A stretch of 64,000 nt of DNA from UBA11865 sp041570195 (GCA_041570195.1 JBFFWQ010000012.1:17154-81153); one strand, 5' to 3'. Counted from the stretch's first letter, positions 17,676 to 26,353 are shown. Translations and numbers: made by a program. Notes: generated by a model from the sequence alone, not told the origin.

Positions 17676-18857
17676 ATGGAGGATACAACTCAAAGACTTC
17701 AAGAAGCGATCGCGGCGGCGCGCGCCGGTCAGTTATCCGAGGCTAAGGCGATTGCCGAGGAAATCACCGATAGCGATCCCGACAACGCCCATGCCTGGTT
17801 CTTGCGCGGCATCCTGTCCGAGGATGAAGCGCAGCAGGCAGAATACCTCGGCAAGACGCTGGCCATCGATCCGGAACACAAAGCAGCCCGCAAACGGATG
17901 GACCAAATGCAGCCCCCGCCCGAAGTCGAAGAAGAAGAGGAAGGTCCGGCCGACGAAGGCGCGGCGATGGTTGCCGAAGCAGCCGTCGTGACCGAGGCAG
18001 TTGCTGACGTAGTCGAGGCCGACGAAACCATGGCCGACGAAACCGTGGCCGACACGGTGATCGCCGAAACGCCGTATCTCGAAGAGATGTCGGCCGAAGA
18101 CGTGGCCGTGGAAGCGTTGTTCGCCGAAGAAGCCGAAATGGAAGCGGATGACATCGAGGGCGACGCAATGGCCACGGTCATTGCCGCGGCGGCCGTCCTT
18201 GGCGACGAGGACGAGGTATCGCCCGAACCATCGCCAGATGCTGGTGTGTCGGATGCCGAGGCGCCGGAGCTTGAAGCGCAAGATATCGAAGCAGCGCTTG
18301 CCGAAGCCGACGAGCCGGGATTGGATGCGGCCGACCTGGCTGTCGCAGCCGCCGGCGCGGCCGCGGTCGATCAGGCCGGCGAGGCCTGGTTCGAAGAGGA
18401 AGCCGACGACGAACTATGGTCCAAGGTCGAGGCCGAAGCCGTGCCTGACTGGCTTCTGGAAGATACCTCGGCCGAGGCGGATGAAGCGCTTATCGAGGAG
18501 TTTCCGCCAGCTGAACCGGCAACCGAACCGGCTCGAGACCTGCCCGACTGGTTGCTGGACGAACCGGAAGAGGAATGGCCCGAGCCTGAAGTTGAGGAAA
18601 TCGTCGAAGACGAAACGCTGATTGACGAAGACGAAGATGAGTATGAGGCCGCCGCCTTCGCGGCCGATGCGGCTGCCGACGACGATGAGGAAGAAGTTCA
18701 GATCGCGCCGGTCGAGGAAGAACCCGCGCTGGCCAAGCCAAAGAAGAAACAATCTTCAACGCGCAGCCTCGAGATCGTGCTGATACTCTTGGTCATCGTG
18801 GCCTTGGTCGTACTGGCCGCGTTGGTCTACTTCATCGTCAGCCCGCCTTCGTTCTAG
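17676..18857 (+). CDS. Acidic TPR protein with C-terminal membrane anchor
   Basis: 393 aa from the ATG at 17676 (GGAGGG 8 nt upstream). Residues 1-75 form about two TPR helices (EAIAAARAGQLSEAKAIAEE, NAHAWFLRGILSEDEAQQ). Residues 80-360 are very rich in Glu, Asp and Ala, without predicted fold, and contain two spaced copies of a PDWLL motif (VPDWLLED, LPDWLLDE), recurrent in Chloroflexota proteins and probably a docking peptide. The C-terminus is one hydrophobic helix (IVLILLVIVALVVLAALVYFIV) with five residues after it, so it is tail-anchored with the TPR in the cytoplasm. Its partner is unknown. Confidence 0.8.
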   Translation: MEDTTQRLQEAIAAARAGQLSEAKAIAEEITDSDPDNAHAWFLRGILSEDEAQQAEYLGKTLAIDPEHKAARKRMDQMQPPPEVEEEEEGPADEGAAMVAEAAVVTEAVADVVEADETMADETVADTVIAETPYLEEMSAEDVAVEALFAEEAEMEADDIEGDAMATVIAAAAVLGDEDEVSPEPSPDAGVSDAEAPELEAQDIEAALAEADEPGLDAADLAVAAAGAAAVDQAGEAWFEEEADDELWSKVEAEAVPDWLLEDTSAEADEALIEEFPPAEPATEPARDLPDWLLDEPEEEWPEPEVEEIVEDETLIDEDEDEYEAAAFAADAAADDDEEEVQIAPVEEEPALAKPKKKQSSTRSLEIVLILLVIVALVVLAALVYFIVSPPSF

Positions 18858-18991
18858 GCAAGCCAGGATTCACAATAAGAATTAGCCAACCGACCTGGTG
18901 GTTTGCTCAGAAACGCCAGCGCAAGGTCAAATATCCGACCAGCCATATCTTAAGGTCTGGTCCTCGATAATTATGTCAAGTAAAACGAGAT

Positions 18992-19031
18992 ACCGGCCAT
19001 TCTCATGTCAGGCGAGGATGGCCGGTTTTTT
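18992..19031 (+). terminator. Rho-independent terminator
   Basis: ACCGGCCAT (18992-19000) pairs with ATGGCCGGT (19018-19026) and is followed by seven T. It ends the TPR transcript and separates it from the convergent kbl gene. Confidence 0.85.
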
Positions 19032-19055
19032 TGCTTCCGCGAAACGATCGACTGA

Positions 19056-20237
19056 TCAGTTGATGACGCCCAGATCCCGGCCGACGCTGGCGAAAGTCTC
19101 CAGGGCCAACTCCAGATCCTGGCCGCTGTGAGCGGCCGAGTTCATCACTCGAATACGCGCTTTGCCGCGCGGCACGGTGGGGAAGCCGATGGCCATGGCG
19201 AAGACGCCGGCGGCGAATAAGCGCCGGCTGAATTCTTGAGCCAGTGGCGCCTCACCCAACATGACCGGTACGATGGGCGTCTGGCTGTGGCCGGTGTCAA
19301 ACCCCAGCTCTTTCATCCCCTCCTGAAATACGGCGGCGTTAGCCCACAGGCGTTCCACCAACTCGGTTGACTCCTCCAGCACGTTGACAGCCTCCAGACA
19401 AGCGGCCGTGTCCGGCGCGGTCATGGCGCTGGAAAATAGGAACGGCCGACCGCGCTGGCGTAACCAGTCGACGATCACCTTCTTGCCAGCCACCAGGCCG
19501 CCGACGACGCCAAAAGCTTTGCTGAGCGTGCCCACCTCCACGTCTACCCGGCCGTGCAGGCCGAAGTGATCGACGATGCCCCGGCCGCCCTCACCCAACA
19601 CGCCTTCGCCGTGAGCGTCATCAACCATCAACAGGATGTCGTACGCTTCGGCCAATTCGCAGATCTGGTCCAGCGGGGCGATGTCGCCGTCCATACTGAA
19701 AACGCCGTCGGTGACGATCAGACGCCGGCCGTATTCGGTGGTCTCCTCTATTTTGCGCCGCAAATCGGCGACGTCGTTGTGGTTATAACGCACGACTTTG
19801 GCCCGGCTCAAGCGGCAGCCGTCGATGATGCTGGCATGGTTCAGTTCATCAGAGAAAATGACGTCGGCCTGGCCGACCAGGGCCGGAATGGTGGCCAGGT
19901 TGGCGGCGAAGCCACTCTGGAAGGAGATGCAGGCTTCGGCCTTCTTGAATTGGGCCAGCCGTTCCTCTAACTGCACGTGTAGGTCGATGGTGCCGGCGAT
20001 GGTGCGCACGGCGCCAGGACCGACGCCGTGGCTGTCGATAGCCTGCTGGGCCGCGAGGCGTAGCCGGGGGTGGTTGGCCAGGCCAAGATAGTTGTTGGCG
20101 CAGAAGTTGAGCATACGCCGGCCGTCAATGGTCACCCAGGCGTCCATGGGCGACTCGATGGTCCGGATGACGTTGAACAATCCGGCTTCTCTTAATTCGG
20201 CGATTTGCTCGTCTATCCACTGGGTTTTGCTGCTCAT
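19056..20237 (-). CDS. kbl: Glycine C-acetyltransferase (2-amino-3-ketobutyrate CoA ligase)
   Basis: About 393 aa from ATG 20237 (GGAG 5 nt upstream; a GTG lies one codon earlier). PLP-dependent alpha-oxoamine synthase fold: FCANNYLGLANHPRL, VRTIAGTIDLHVQLEERLA, FSDELNHASIIDG, MVDDAHGEGVLGEGGRG, and the Schiff-base Lys in VGTLSKAFGVVGG (about residue 240). With threonine dehydrogenase it turns threonine into glycine and acetyl-CoA. Sequence and length fit Kbl better than BioF or HemA, but a neighbouring tdh gene is absent, so a related CoA-dependent condensing role is possible. Confidence 0.88.
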   Translation of the reverse strand: MSSKTQWIDEQIAELREAGLFNVIRTIESPMDAWVTIDGRRMLNFCANNYLGLANHPRLRLAAQQAIDSHGVGPGAVRTIAGTIDLHVQLEERLAQFKKAEACISFQSGFAANLATIPALVGQADVIFSDELNHASIIDGCRLSRAKVVRYNHNDVADLRRKIEETTEYGRRLIVTDGVFSMDGDIAPLDQICELAEAYDILLMVDDAHGEGVLGEGGRGIVDHFGLHGRVDVEVGTLSKAFGVVGGLVAGKKVIVDWLRQRGRPFLFSSAMTAPDTAACLEAVNVLEESTELVERLWANAAVFQEGMKELGFDTGHSQTPIVPVMLGEAPLAQEFSRRLFAAGVFAMAIGFPTVPRGKARIRVMNSAAHSGQDLELALETFASVGRDLGVIN

Positions 20238-20253
20238 CACATCTCCTTCAATA

Positions 20254-20302
20254 GAAGCCCTCAGTTTTCAGCTATCAGCTTTTTGACTTCCAGCCGTTGG
20301 CG
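20254..20302. repeat. Intergenic 7-bp-phased element, copy 3
   Basis: Seven heptamers: GAAGCCC TCAGTTT then TCAGCTA TCAGCTT then TTTGACT TCCAGCC GTTGGCG. It lies directly upstream of kbl and abuts the dispersed repeat at 20311. Confidence 0.65.
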
Positions 20303-20310
20303 ATCTTCAT

Positions 20311-20396
20311 TCATGGCGGTGTGCCCTTGGCGCATGTCGTCTTCTCTAAGCATGGGACGCAGATTAACACGGATTTTACGGATTTACGCTGATTTG
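20311..20396. repeat. Dispersed GGACGC(A/G)GATT repeat, copy A
   Basis: Contains CTTCATTCATGGCGGTG and ATGGGACGCAGATTAACACG followed by further GGATT/GATTT units. A second copy at 59931-60002 shares both blocks in the opposite order. Confidence 0.7.
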
Positions 20397-20475
20397 GAAA
20401 AGGTAGCCCTGGCAGGCGCTCGACTACCATGACCATGGCGGCCGTTGGGTCAAGGATCGCTGGCCTGGGCCCGGG

Positions 20476-21231
20476 CTACATGCCGGTAGGGAAGTCCAGG
20501 AAGCGGGTGGCCAGCCCGAAGCGTTCGGTCAGGAGCTGGCCCAGGGCGCGCACGCCGACGGTTTCGGTGGCGTAGTGGCCGGCAAAGATCACGTTCAGGC
20601 CATGATCGGCCGCCGCCCAGTAATGGGCGTGTGACGTCTCGCCGGTCAAGAACGTGTCGGCGCCGAGCGCTTTGGCGGCGCTCACTTCGTCGGCGCCAAA
20701 GCCGGACACGATGGCCACCTTGCTCACGTCCGCCGGGCCATGGGCCAACACGCGGGCAGTGGTTTGCAGGCTTTCGTCGGCCCGGCCTACCAGATCTTGC
20801 AGCGAAGTGCCGGCCGTTACCGGACCGCAGACGCCGATCATCACCCCACCCTGCGGGCACCACCACTCCTGCACCTCAACGCCCAGCATCTTGGCCAGCA
20901 TGGCGTTGTTACCTACCTCAGGATGAGCATCCAGGGCCAGGTGGGCCGCGTATAAATTGATTTGGTTAGCTAACAGGAGACGCACCCGGCGGCCGAGCGG
21001 TCCGGCGATGGGTTCCACGGACCGCCACAATAAACCATGGTGGACCAGCAACATGTCGGCCTGCCAGGCAGCGGCCGCCTCAATAACCTGCGGTGCAGCA
21101 TCGACGGCCAGCGCCACCCGTTCTATCCCGGCATCGTCGGCCTCAACCTGCAAACCCTGCGGTCCATAATCCTCGATTTCCCCGATCCGCAAATAATCAT
21201 CCAGAAACGCTATAATTTCACCCCGATCCAT
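20476..21231 (-). CDS. Nif3-like dinuclear metal-centre protein
   Basis: 251 aa with AGGAGGTGAGAG just before the ATG. Metal-ligand motifs of the NIF3/DUF34 family are present: LLVHHGLLW, AAHLALDAHPEVGNN, DTFLTGETSHAHYW and AGHYATETVGV. These form a hexameric toroid with a two-metal site. Members have been linked to GTP cyclohydrolase I type 2-like activity and metal handling, but a general role is unproved. Length fits the short bacterial form without the central PII-like insertion. Confidence 0.9.
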   Translation of the reverse strand: MDRGEIIAFLDDYLRIGEIEDYGPQGLQVEADDAGIERVALAVDAAPQVIEAAAAWQADMLLVHHGLLWRSVEPIAGPLGRRVRLLLANQINLYAAHLALDAHPEVGNNAMLAKMLGVEVQEWWCPQGGVMIGVCGPVTAGTSLQDLVGRADESLQTTARVLAHGPADVSKVAIVSGFGADEVSAAKALGADTFLTGETSHAHYWAAADHGLNVIFAGHYATETVGVRALGQLLTERFGLATRFLDFPTGM

Positions 21232-21245
21232 CTCTCACCTCCTGA

Positions 21246-21266
21246 AACTAGCCCTTAGCTTTAAGC
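21246..21266. repeat. Intergenic 7-bp-phased element, copy 4 (short)
   Basis: AACTAGC CCTTAGC then TTTAAGC: three clear heptamers between the Nif3 and HNH starts. Confidence 0.5.
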
Positions 21267-21334
21267 TTCTCTGCCATTTTGCTCTTGTAGTCTACCGCTC
21301 GATCGCCGATGGTAACTCTGGCTAATTTGAGCAA

Positions 21335-21363
21335 TTGACGCTAGGCGCTCACCTTGCTATACT
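21335..21363 (+). promoter_or_regulatory. Promoter of the HNH gene, near-leaderless
   Basis: TTGACG (21335-21340), 17-bp spacer, TATACT (21358-21363). The ATG begins 11 nt after the -10 box, so the leader is 0-4 nt and cannot hold a ribosome site. Confidence 0.75.
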
Positions 21364-21373
21364 GCGTGCCGTT

Positions 21374-21895
21374 ATGGATGCGGTCAAGAAACTGAGTCAA
21401 CCGGTCCTAATCCTTAACGTCAACTACGAGCCGTTGCACGTTAGTAATACCAAACGCGCCCTGGCGCTGATAATCTCTGGCAAAGCCGAGATCATCCTCA
21501 ACGGCCGGGGCACGATCCGCAGCGCGACGGCCGAATTTGACATGCCCTCGGTCATCAAGCTCGGCCACATGGTTCGCCGGCCGCGAGTCGGCATCAGTCT
21601 CAACAAACGCGAGATCCTACGCCGGGATGAATATACGTGCCAGTATTGCGGCTACCAGGCCCGCGTACTGACGATCGATCACGTCGTGCCCCGCCGCCTG
21701 GGCGGCCGGCATACCTGGAACAACGTAGTCGCCGCCTGCCCGCCCTGCAATCGCCGCAAAGGGGGCAAGACGCCAGAAAAGGCCAATATGATGCTACACC
21801 GGCAGCCGGCCGAGCCCAAACCGTCGGCCCTCTACCGTTTCGGCACGCATTTGGAATCTCACGGGGAGTGGGAACAGTTCATTCTTGGCTGGTAA
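21374..21895 (+). CDS. HNH endonuclease family protein
   Basis: 173 aa from the ATG at 21374; the TTG further upstream belongs to the promoter. The N-terminal half (VLILNVNYEPLHVSNTKRALALIISGKAEII) is the usual extension in this cyanobacterial/Chloroflexota HNH group. The C-terminal half has the HNH site with its zinc-binding CxxC pairs: CQYCGYQARVLTIDHVVPRR (Cys, Asp-His) then WNNVVAACPPCNRRKG. A solitary gene with its own promoter; no restriction or phage partner is near. Its target is unknown, and DNA repair or housekeeping use is as likely as defence. Confidence 0.9.
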   Translation: MDAVKKLSQPVLILNVNYEPLHVSNTKRALALIISGKAEIILNGRGTIRSATAEFDMPSVIKLGHMVRRPRVGISLNKREILRRDEYTCQYCGYQARVLTIDHVVPRRLGGRHTWNNVVAACPPCNRRKGGKTPEKANMMLHRQPAEPKPSALYRFGTHLESHGEWEQFILGW

Positions 21896-21925
21896 ACGGC
21901 CATATCCCCTTCAACCTGACTCAAT

Positions 21926-22129
21926 CTAGCTGCACAGCGCGGCGTTAGCCGAGACGATGGTCACTATCTGGCTGGTGATGTCGATCACGGCCGGCAACTC
22001 CTCTTTCACCGTTTGGGCGGCCTGTTTCAGGCCGCCGCCAAACATTCTGATCGTGGTCTTGCTCGCCTGCTCTTCAGCGGTCGCGTCGGCCCAAAGTTTG
22101 GTCGCTGCGGAAATTTCCCCGGCACCGGC
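21926..22129 (-). pseudogene. C-terminal fragment of an unknown alpha-helical protein
   Basis: The minus frame ending at TAG 21926 reads AGEISAATKLWADATAEEQA then TTIRMFGGGLKQAAQTVKEE and ELPAVIDITSQIVTIVSA, which has the composition of a real amphipathic C-terminus. It has no start, and its front end butts against the stop codon of the phosphatase gene in another frame. It is likely a truncated gene. Confidence 0.4.
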
Positions 22130-22621
22130 CTACCGCCGGCGCTCGTTGGCCAGCGCCAGCTCAACGATACGCGGCAGGCCGACGTCGATCAGCTCACTGA
22201 CCTCGGTTACCATGCGCTGGTACTCGGTTCGTGGTCCACCATAGGGGTCGCTGACGCTGTAGGCCGGACCGGCCATCGCACTTAACAGGTAGACCTTAAA
22301 CGCCTGGTGTGGAAATTCGGCCCGTAAGGCCTCGGCATGGCCGATCTCCATACAAAGCAGTAAGTCAGCGTCGTTCATCAGCGCTTGGTCCACAGGTTGC
22401 GAGCGATGTTCGCTTATGTCAAGTTCCTGCTCGGCCATCAACTCTACGCTGTAGGTCGAAGCGGCCTGGCCGTAGTTGGCCCAGGTGCCGGCCGAGCTGA
22501 CCCGCCAGCGAGCGCCAGAATCGGTGGCTTTCTCACGCGCTTCCAAACGCTGGCGCAATACGGCTTCGCCCACCGGCGAGCGGCAGATGTTGGCGGTACA
22601 AACGATGACGATATAAGGCAT
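22130..22621 (-). CDS. Low-molecular-weight protein tyrosine/arginine phosphatase
   Basis: 163 aa. The P-loop CTANICRSP (Cys8, Arg14, the CX5R(S/T) signature) is at the N-terminus and the general-acid loop is DPYGG (about residues 125-129), as in PtpA, Wzb and YwlE. The enzyme removes phosphate from Tyr or Arg through a phosphocysteine. Position 2 of the loop (Thr) together with Ile12 does not decide between Tyr and Arg use. It stands alone, with no kinase or capsule genes beside it. Confidence 0.9.
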   Translation of the reverse strand: MPYIVIVCTANICRSPVGEAVLRQRLEAREKATDSGARWRVSSAGTWANYGQAASTYSVELMAEQELDISEHRSQPVDQALMNDADLLLCMEIGHAEALRAEFPHQAFKVYLLSAMAGPAYSVSDPYGGPRTEYQRMVTEVSELIDVGLPRIVELALANERRR

Positions 22622-22774
22622 GAGTCATAATCCTTATCGAGCGGCTATTCCAAGTTGGCACAAATGAGGAGCCAGGCATGCTCGCAAACTGTGCCGCCTA
22701 TGATCGTGTGCTCGATCATCAATCGACGGCGATTCAGAATCAGTTATTCGAAGATCTTACCGCCGAACACTAGC

Positions 22775-23893
22775 TTATCTTAGCAGGTCACATAAAGCGT
22801 ACAAGTCGCCCGACAACAGACCGTGGCCACCCAGGATGATAGGGATTGGCGAGTCCGAGGCCAAGACCGTGAATTCGCGCAACCAGTCGTCTTCGATTTG
22901 ATCGACCAGACCCGTGTCAGAAGCAAATCGCTCGGCGTCTGGCGGCCAATGCCCGCGGTGGGCCATCAGCACCCGGCTATCGATTAGGGCCGCATCGGCT
23001 TCTTTGGCCAGCATGTCGAAGAAGGTAGGCAGGCCCATGCGTTCGGCGTAGTCGCCGAGGATCGAGTACGCTTCGCCTCGGGCCAGCCGGCCGCTGGACA
23101 CCATGCCCCGCTCTTCGGAGACGACGCGCAGCCAGCACTTGGTGACCCTATTCAATGCCGACCAGGCCTCGGGCGCCAGGCGACCGGCGATGAACACATG
23201 GCTGGCCGGCCTGGCCAAAACGGCCAGCGCCGACTGCAAGGCGCTTGTATCCAGGGCCAGCGCTTCGAGGGTTTCGCGCAGGCGCGGCCGGGTTGCCGGA
23301 TGCAAAGTAAGCGTCAGCAGGTCGCCTGGGGTGTCGACGTCCAACCGGCTGGCGGCCGACGGCGGCAAAGATTCAGCCACTAGACCGGCTTCTGTAGACA
23401 GCACCCAACCCAGCATATTATCTTTAGGCAATCGCTTTTGCCATTGGACGACGGCCGCGGCCGGGACGATGCCGGCCCAGTCGCTGGCGAAGAGATTGTT
23501 AGTGAATAAGCCCGATTCGGAGGTCGCCAGCCGTTCGATGACCCGGCCCAGCGTCTCGTCGTCCAGCAGCGGCGCCGACCCGCCGCCGAAGTAGAGCAGT
23601 CGCCGGATCTTATAGCGCTCCACGACCTCGGCTAGGGTCCGGCCGACATGGACCGGGTCCGGCGGGCTGGCCAGGTGCGTGAAGTTTGCCTCTCCTGCCA
23701 AATCGGCCGCCAGCGGCGAAACGACAACAATGTCCTCCACCAGCGGCTGGCGGGCCAACTGAGCCAGCAGATCACGGGTTGCGGCCCTTCTTGCAGCCTG
23801 TACCCAGACGGCTGGTTCGGTCAAGGAGTGCTGGACAGGCGTCTCATCGGTCGCCAGGGGCGGCGGACCGACCATCACAACCGCGGTAACCAT
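22775..23893 (-). CDS. Uncharacterised Rossmann/nucleotidyltransferase-like protein
   Basis: About 372 aa from ATG 23893 (a TTG start at 23905 would lie in the hpf terminator). The first 210 residues alternate strands and helices in a CofC/MobA-like order: VVVSPLAADLAGEANFTHL, RRLLYFGGGSAPLLDDETL and SRLDVDTPGDLLTL, the last resembling the D-x-D-TP-DL motif of CofC-type guanylyltransferases. The C-terminal 160 residues (VFIAGRLAPEAWSALNRVTK, RGMVSSGRLARGEAYSILGD) are unlike any fold I recognise. A role in cofactor or nucleotide metabolism is a guess. Confidence 0.6.
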   Translation of the reverse strand: MVTAVVMVGPPPLATDETPVQHSLTEPAVWVQAARRAATRDLLAQLARQPLVEDIVVVSPLAADLAGEANFTHLASPPDPVHVGRTLAEVVERYKIRRLLYFGGGSAPLLDDETLGRVIERLATSESGLFTNNLFASDWAGIVPAAAVVQWQKRLPKDNMLGWVLSTEAGLVAESLPPSAASRLDVDTPGDLLTLTLHPATRPRLRETLEALALDTSALQSALAVLARPASHVFIAGRLAPEAWSALNRVTKCWLRVVSEERGMVSSGRLARGEAYSILGDYAERMGLPTFFDMLAKEADAALIDSRVLMAHRGHWPPDAERFASDTGLVDQIEDDWLREFTVLASDSPIPIILGGHGLLSGDLYALCDLLR

Positions 23894-23908
23894 CCTTATA
23901 AACAAAAT

Positions 23909-23940
23909 GGGGCAATCATGCTGACGCGCATGACTGCCCC
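23909..23940 (-). terminator. Rho-independent terminator of hpf
   Basis: GGGGCA-AT-CATG (23909-23920) pairs with CATG-AC-TGCCCC (23929-23940); on the minus strand ATTTTGTTT follows. It lies 22 bp after the hpf stop. Confidence 0.8.
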
Positions 23941-23962
23941 GAAATGGACCTGCCCGCTGTGG

Positions 23963-24541
23963 CTAGTCAAATTCCGGCTGCAACAAACCGTAATTGTCGT
24001 CATGCCGCTTGTAAACGACATTGACCATCTCATCGTCGACGTCGAAAAATACGAAGAAGCTATGGCCTAACAATTCCATCTGCTCTATGGCTTCCTCAGC
24101 GGCCATGGGTCGCAGTGGGAATCGCTTACGCCGGACGATAACATGTTCCTCCTGCTCAATCTCGTCCTCTGCCTCAATCTCCAGCGGCAACGGCTCGCCC
24201 AGCGCCATCTCCTCCACTGTGCTGCCGCCGCCGCGCCGGCCCTTGATCTGCTTGCCGCGGTAGCGCTTAATCTGCCGGTATAGTTTGTCGACGACGGCGT
24301 CCACTGCGGCAAACATGTCGCTATCGCGTTCTTCGGCGCGCAAAATGGTGCCGCGATCGTCGCGCACTGTTATCTGGGCTGCCTGGCGTTGTACCGCGCT
24401 CTTGGTGCTCTGAGACGAAAGATCGACTCGGACCTCGGCAAGGTTAGGCATGTATCGGTCGAGCCTGGCGGTTTTCCGCTCGACATGATCGCGCAATCTT
24501 TGGGTAAGCTCGACATTATGGGTGTTAATTGAAATATCCAT
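23963..24541 (-). CDS. hpf: Ribosome hibernation promoting factor, long form
   Basis: 192 aa from ATG 24541 (AGGAGA 5 nt upstream; a longer frame to 24670 overlaps comF). The N-terminal S30AE/YfiA domain (MDISINTHNVELTQRLRDHV then VRVDLSSQSTKS) binds the 30S decoding site. An acidic linker (EIEAEDEIEQEE) leads to the C-terminal dimer domain (KRFPLRPMAAEEAIEQMELL then GHSFFVFFDVDDEMVNVVYK), so it makes 100S ribosome dimers without RMF. It lies 8 bp after comF, an order also known from Firmicutes. Confidence 0.95.
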   Translation of the reverse strand: MDISINTHNVELTQRLRDHVERKTARLDRYMPNLAEVRVDLSSQSTKSAVQRQAAQITVRDDRGTILRAEERDSDMFAAVDAVVDKLYRQIKRYRGKQIKGRRGGGSTVEEMALGEPLPLEIEAEDEIEQEEHVIVRRKRFPLRPMAAEEAIEQMELLGHSFFVFFDVDDEMVNVVYKRHDDNYGLLQPEFD

Positions 24542-24549
24542 CCTATCTC

Positions 24550-25302
24550 CTATGCGATTGAGATGTCCTGGTTCGCGGCAACAGTGCACAAGCAATAAGC
24601 CGCGACCGACCTCGCACCCGCTTCCTTCAGGGCTACGGCGGCCGCCGTCAGCGTAGATCCAGTTGTGCATACATCGTCTATTAAAAGGACACGTTTGCCC
24701 TCGACCCGGGCCGGATCGGCGGCAAACGCATCGTGAACGTTAGCACGTCGCTCGAATGCCGTCAAGCCCAGTTGGGGCCTGGTCGGCCGTGTACGAAACA
24801 GCGCCTTGGTATCGGTTGGCCAATTCAAATGGCGGCGCAATTCAGCCACCAGAAGCTCGGATTGATTATACCCTCTTTCGCGCTGCCTCCGGTCATGGAG
24901 TGGAATCGGCAGGACCAGGTCGACCGGACGCTGCCACAACGGCCAGGCGTCAACCATCAGCTGGCCCAACGGCCGGCCGAGCGCGAACAAACCCTCGTAC
25001 TTCATCCTGTGGATGACGCGCCTGATCGGATCGCGATAATATGTGGCGGAGCGGATCGGCCGCGCGGCTGGCGGGTCAGAGTCGCAGGAAGAACATAGTC
25101 GACTTGCGGCCGGCCGGCCGCAAGTTTCACAGACCGGCTCCTTAATCCAGGCTATGGCGGCCCGGCAGTCCAGGCACAGCATATGGCCGGGTTCGCCGCA
25201 ACTGGCGCAGGCTGGGGGAAGGAGTGTGGTTAGCAGGGTACCGCTTAGCCGCCTGGCCTGGCGGCGCCAGCTTACGAAACGATGCTCGAGTGCGCCAGAC
25301 AA
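24550..25302 (-). CDS. comF: ComF family phosphoribosyltransferase-like protein
   Basis: 250 aa. Two CxxC zinc pairs at the N-terminus (CASCGEPGHMLCLDC, CETCGRP-CSSC) and a phosphoribosyltransferase domain with LPIPLHDRRQRERGYNQSELL and the PRPP loop VLLIDDVCTTGST. ComF is needed for late steps of DNA uptake in competent bacteria and interacts with helicase and PriA-type proteins. The motif set and length are standard. The Tad genes lie on the same strand upstream, but hairpins at 25320-25374 separate them. Confidence 0.92.
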   Translation of the reverse strand: MSGALEHRFVSWRRQARRLSGTLLTTLLPPACASCGEPGHMLCLDCRAAIAWIKEPVCETCGRPAASRLCSSCDSDPPAARPIRSATYYRDPIRRVIHRMKYEGLFALGRPLGQLMVDAWPLWQRPVDLVLPIPLHDRRQRERGYNQSELLVAELRRHLNWPTDTKALFRTRPTRPQLGLTAFERRANVHDAFAADPARVEGKRVLLIDDVCTTGSTLTAAAVALKEAGARSVAAYCLCTVAANQDISIA

Positions 25303-25319
25303 TGGCCACCTACCCTATT

Positions 25320-25374
25320 GCCGGTTGCCTGACCGGCTTGTTGCCCGGATGACGATAACCCGGCTAACCGGGTT
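25320..25374 (-). terminator. Two hairpins after tadC
   Basis: AACCCGG-CTAA-CCGGGTT (25357-25374) and GCCGGT-N6-ACCGGC (25320-25337) follow tadC. Neither has a good U-run, so partial read-through into comF-hpf is possible. Confidence 0.5.
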
Positions 25375-25414
25375 CGTCACCCAAAGAATAGCTGAAAGGA
25401 AGTGGTTCGCGGAT

Positions 25415-26353
25415 CTAGCCGACGACCTCGCGCAGCGCCTCGTTGCGCAACACCTGGAAGACGGCCGGCCCTAAAAGCACGATAAACATCGATGGAAAAA
25501 TGAGAAAGACCAACGGGAAGAGCATCTTCACCGGCGCCTGGTGGGCCTTTTCCTCGGCTCGTTGGCGGCGGCGGATACGCATCTGCTCCGACTGAATGCG
25601 CAGCACCTTGCCGATGCTGACGCCAAGGTGCTCGGCCTGCAATACGGCCGCTACAAAGCTGCTCACGTCGTTGACTTCCATTCGATTGGCCATATCGCGC
25701 AGCGCCTGCCGTCGCGATTTACCCAATTGAACTTCGTAAATGACCCGGCCAAATTCCTCGGCCAAAGGATCATCCCATTTCTCGTGCACTCGGGCCATCG
25801 CCCCGTCAAAAGGTAGACCGGCGTCGACACAAATCGACATCAGGTCCAGGGCGTCAGGAAATTTCTTGATGATAGCTTCTTGTCGACGACTAATCGCCGA
25901 CCTGAGATAGAGGGACGGTAGATAGAAACCAAGCCCCGCGACAATGAAGCTAAATAGCACCCGGCGGCCGGTGCCCTGATCAAAATTACCCAGAAAGAAA
26001 AAGAATAGAACACCAAGGCCAATCGTGGTAAAGCCACGAATAACCCAAAACTCGGCGGCCGAGATGTTGCCCGGGCTTCCGGCCAACTCCAGGCGATGGG
26101 CGGTATCCTCCAACATCGACTGGGGTGTTAGACGGGTCACAATCTGGCTCAATCTGCGCAGAATGGGCACGACAATGCGATCAGTGACTGGGAGAGACAG
26201 CTCGATCTCTTCGATAGAAACCGCCTCCTCACGAGAGGCATACTCGTCGATGCGGACCGCCAGCGGATCCTCTTCTGCGCGACGCAATAGAAGTATACTG
26301 ACAATCACCAAGGCGACAGCCAATAGACCTGCACCAATCAATGGGACCGACAT
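25415..26353 (-). CDS. tadC: Tad pilus inner-membrane protein TadC
   Basis: 312 aa. T2SSF domain with three or four membrane helices (one near the N-terminus, a pair near 105-150, one near the C-terminus at LVFLIFPSMFIVLLGPAVF) and the family motif FPDALDLMSICVDAGLPFDGAMARVHEKW. TadC and TadB form the platform that transfers Flp subunits to the pilus base. A GGAGGTAGCG site precedes the ATG; last gene of the Tad operon, 68 bp after tadB. Confidence 0.92.
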   Translation of the reverse strand: MSVPLIGAGLLAVALVIVSILLLRRAEEDPLAVRIDEYASREEAVSIEEIELSLPVTDRIVVPILRRLSQIVTRLTPQSMLEDTAHRLELAGSPGNISAAEFWVIRGFTTIGLGVLFFFFLGNFDQGTGRRVLFSFIVAGLGFYLPSLYLRSAISRRQEAIIKKFPDALDLMSICVDAGLPFDGAMARVHEKWDDPLAEEFGRVIYEVQLGKSRRQALRDMANRMEVNDVSSFVAAVLQAEHLGVSIGKVLRIQSEQMRIRRRQRAEEKAHQAPVKMLFPLVFLIFPSMFIVLLGPAVFQVLRNEALREVVG

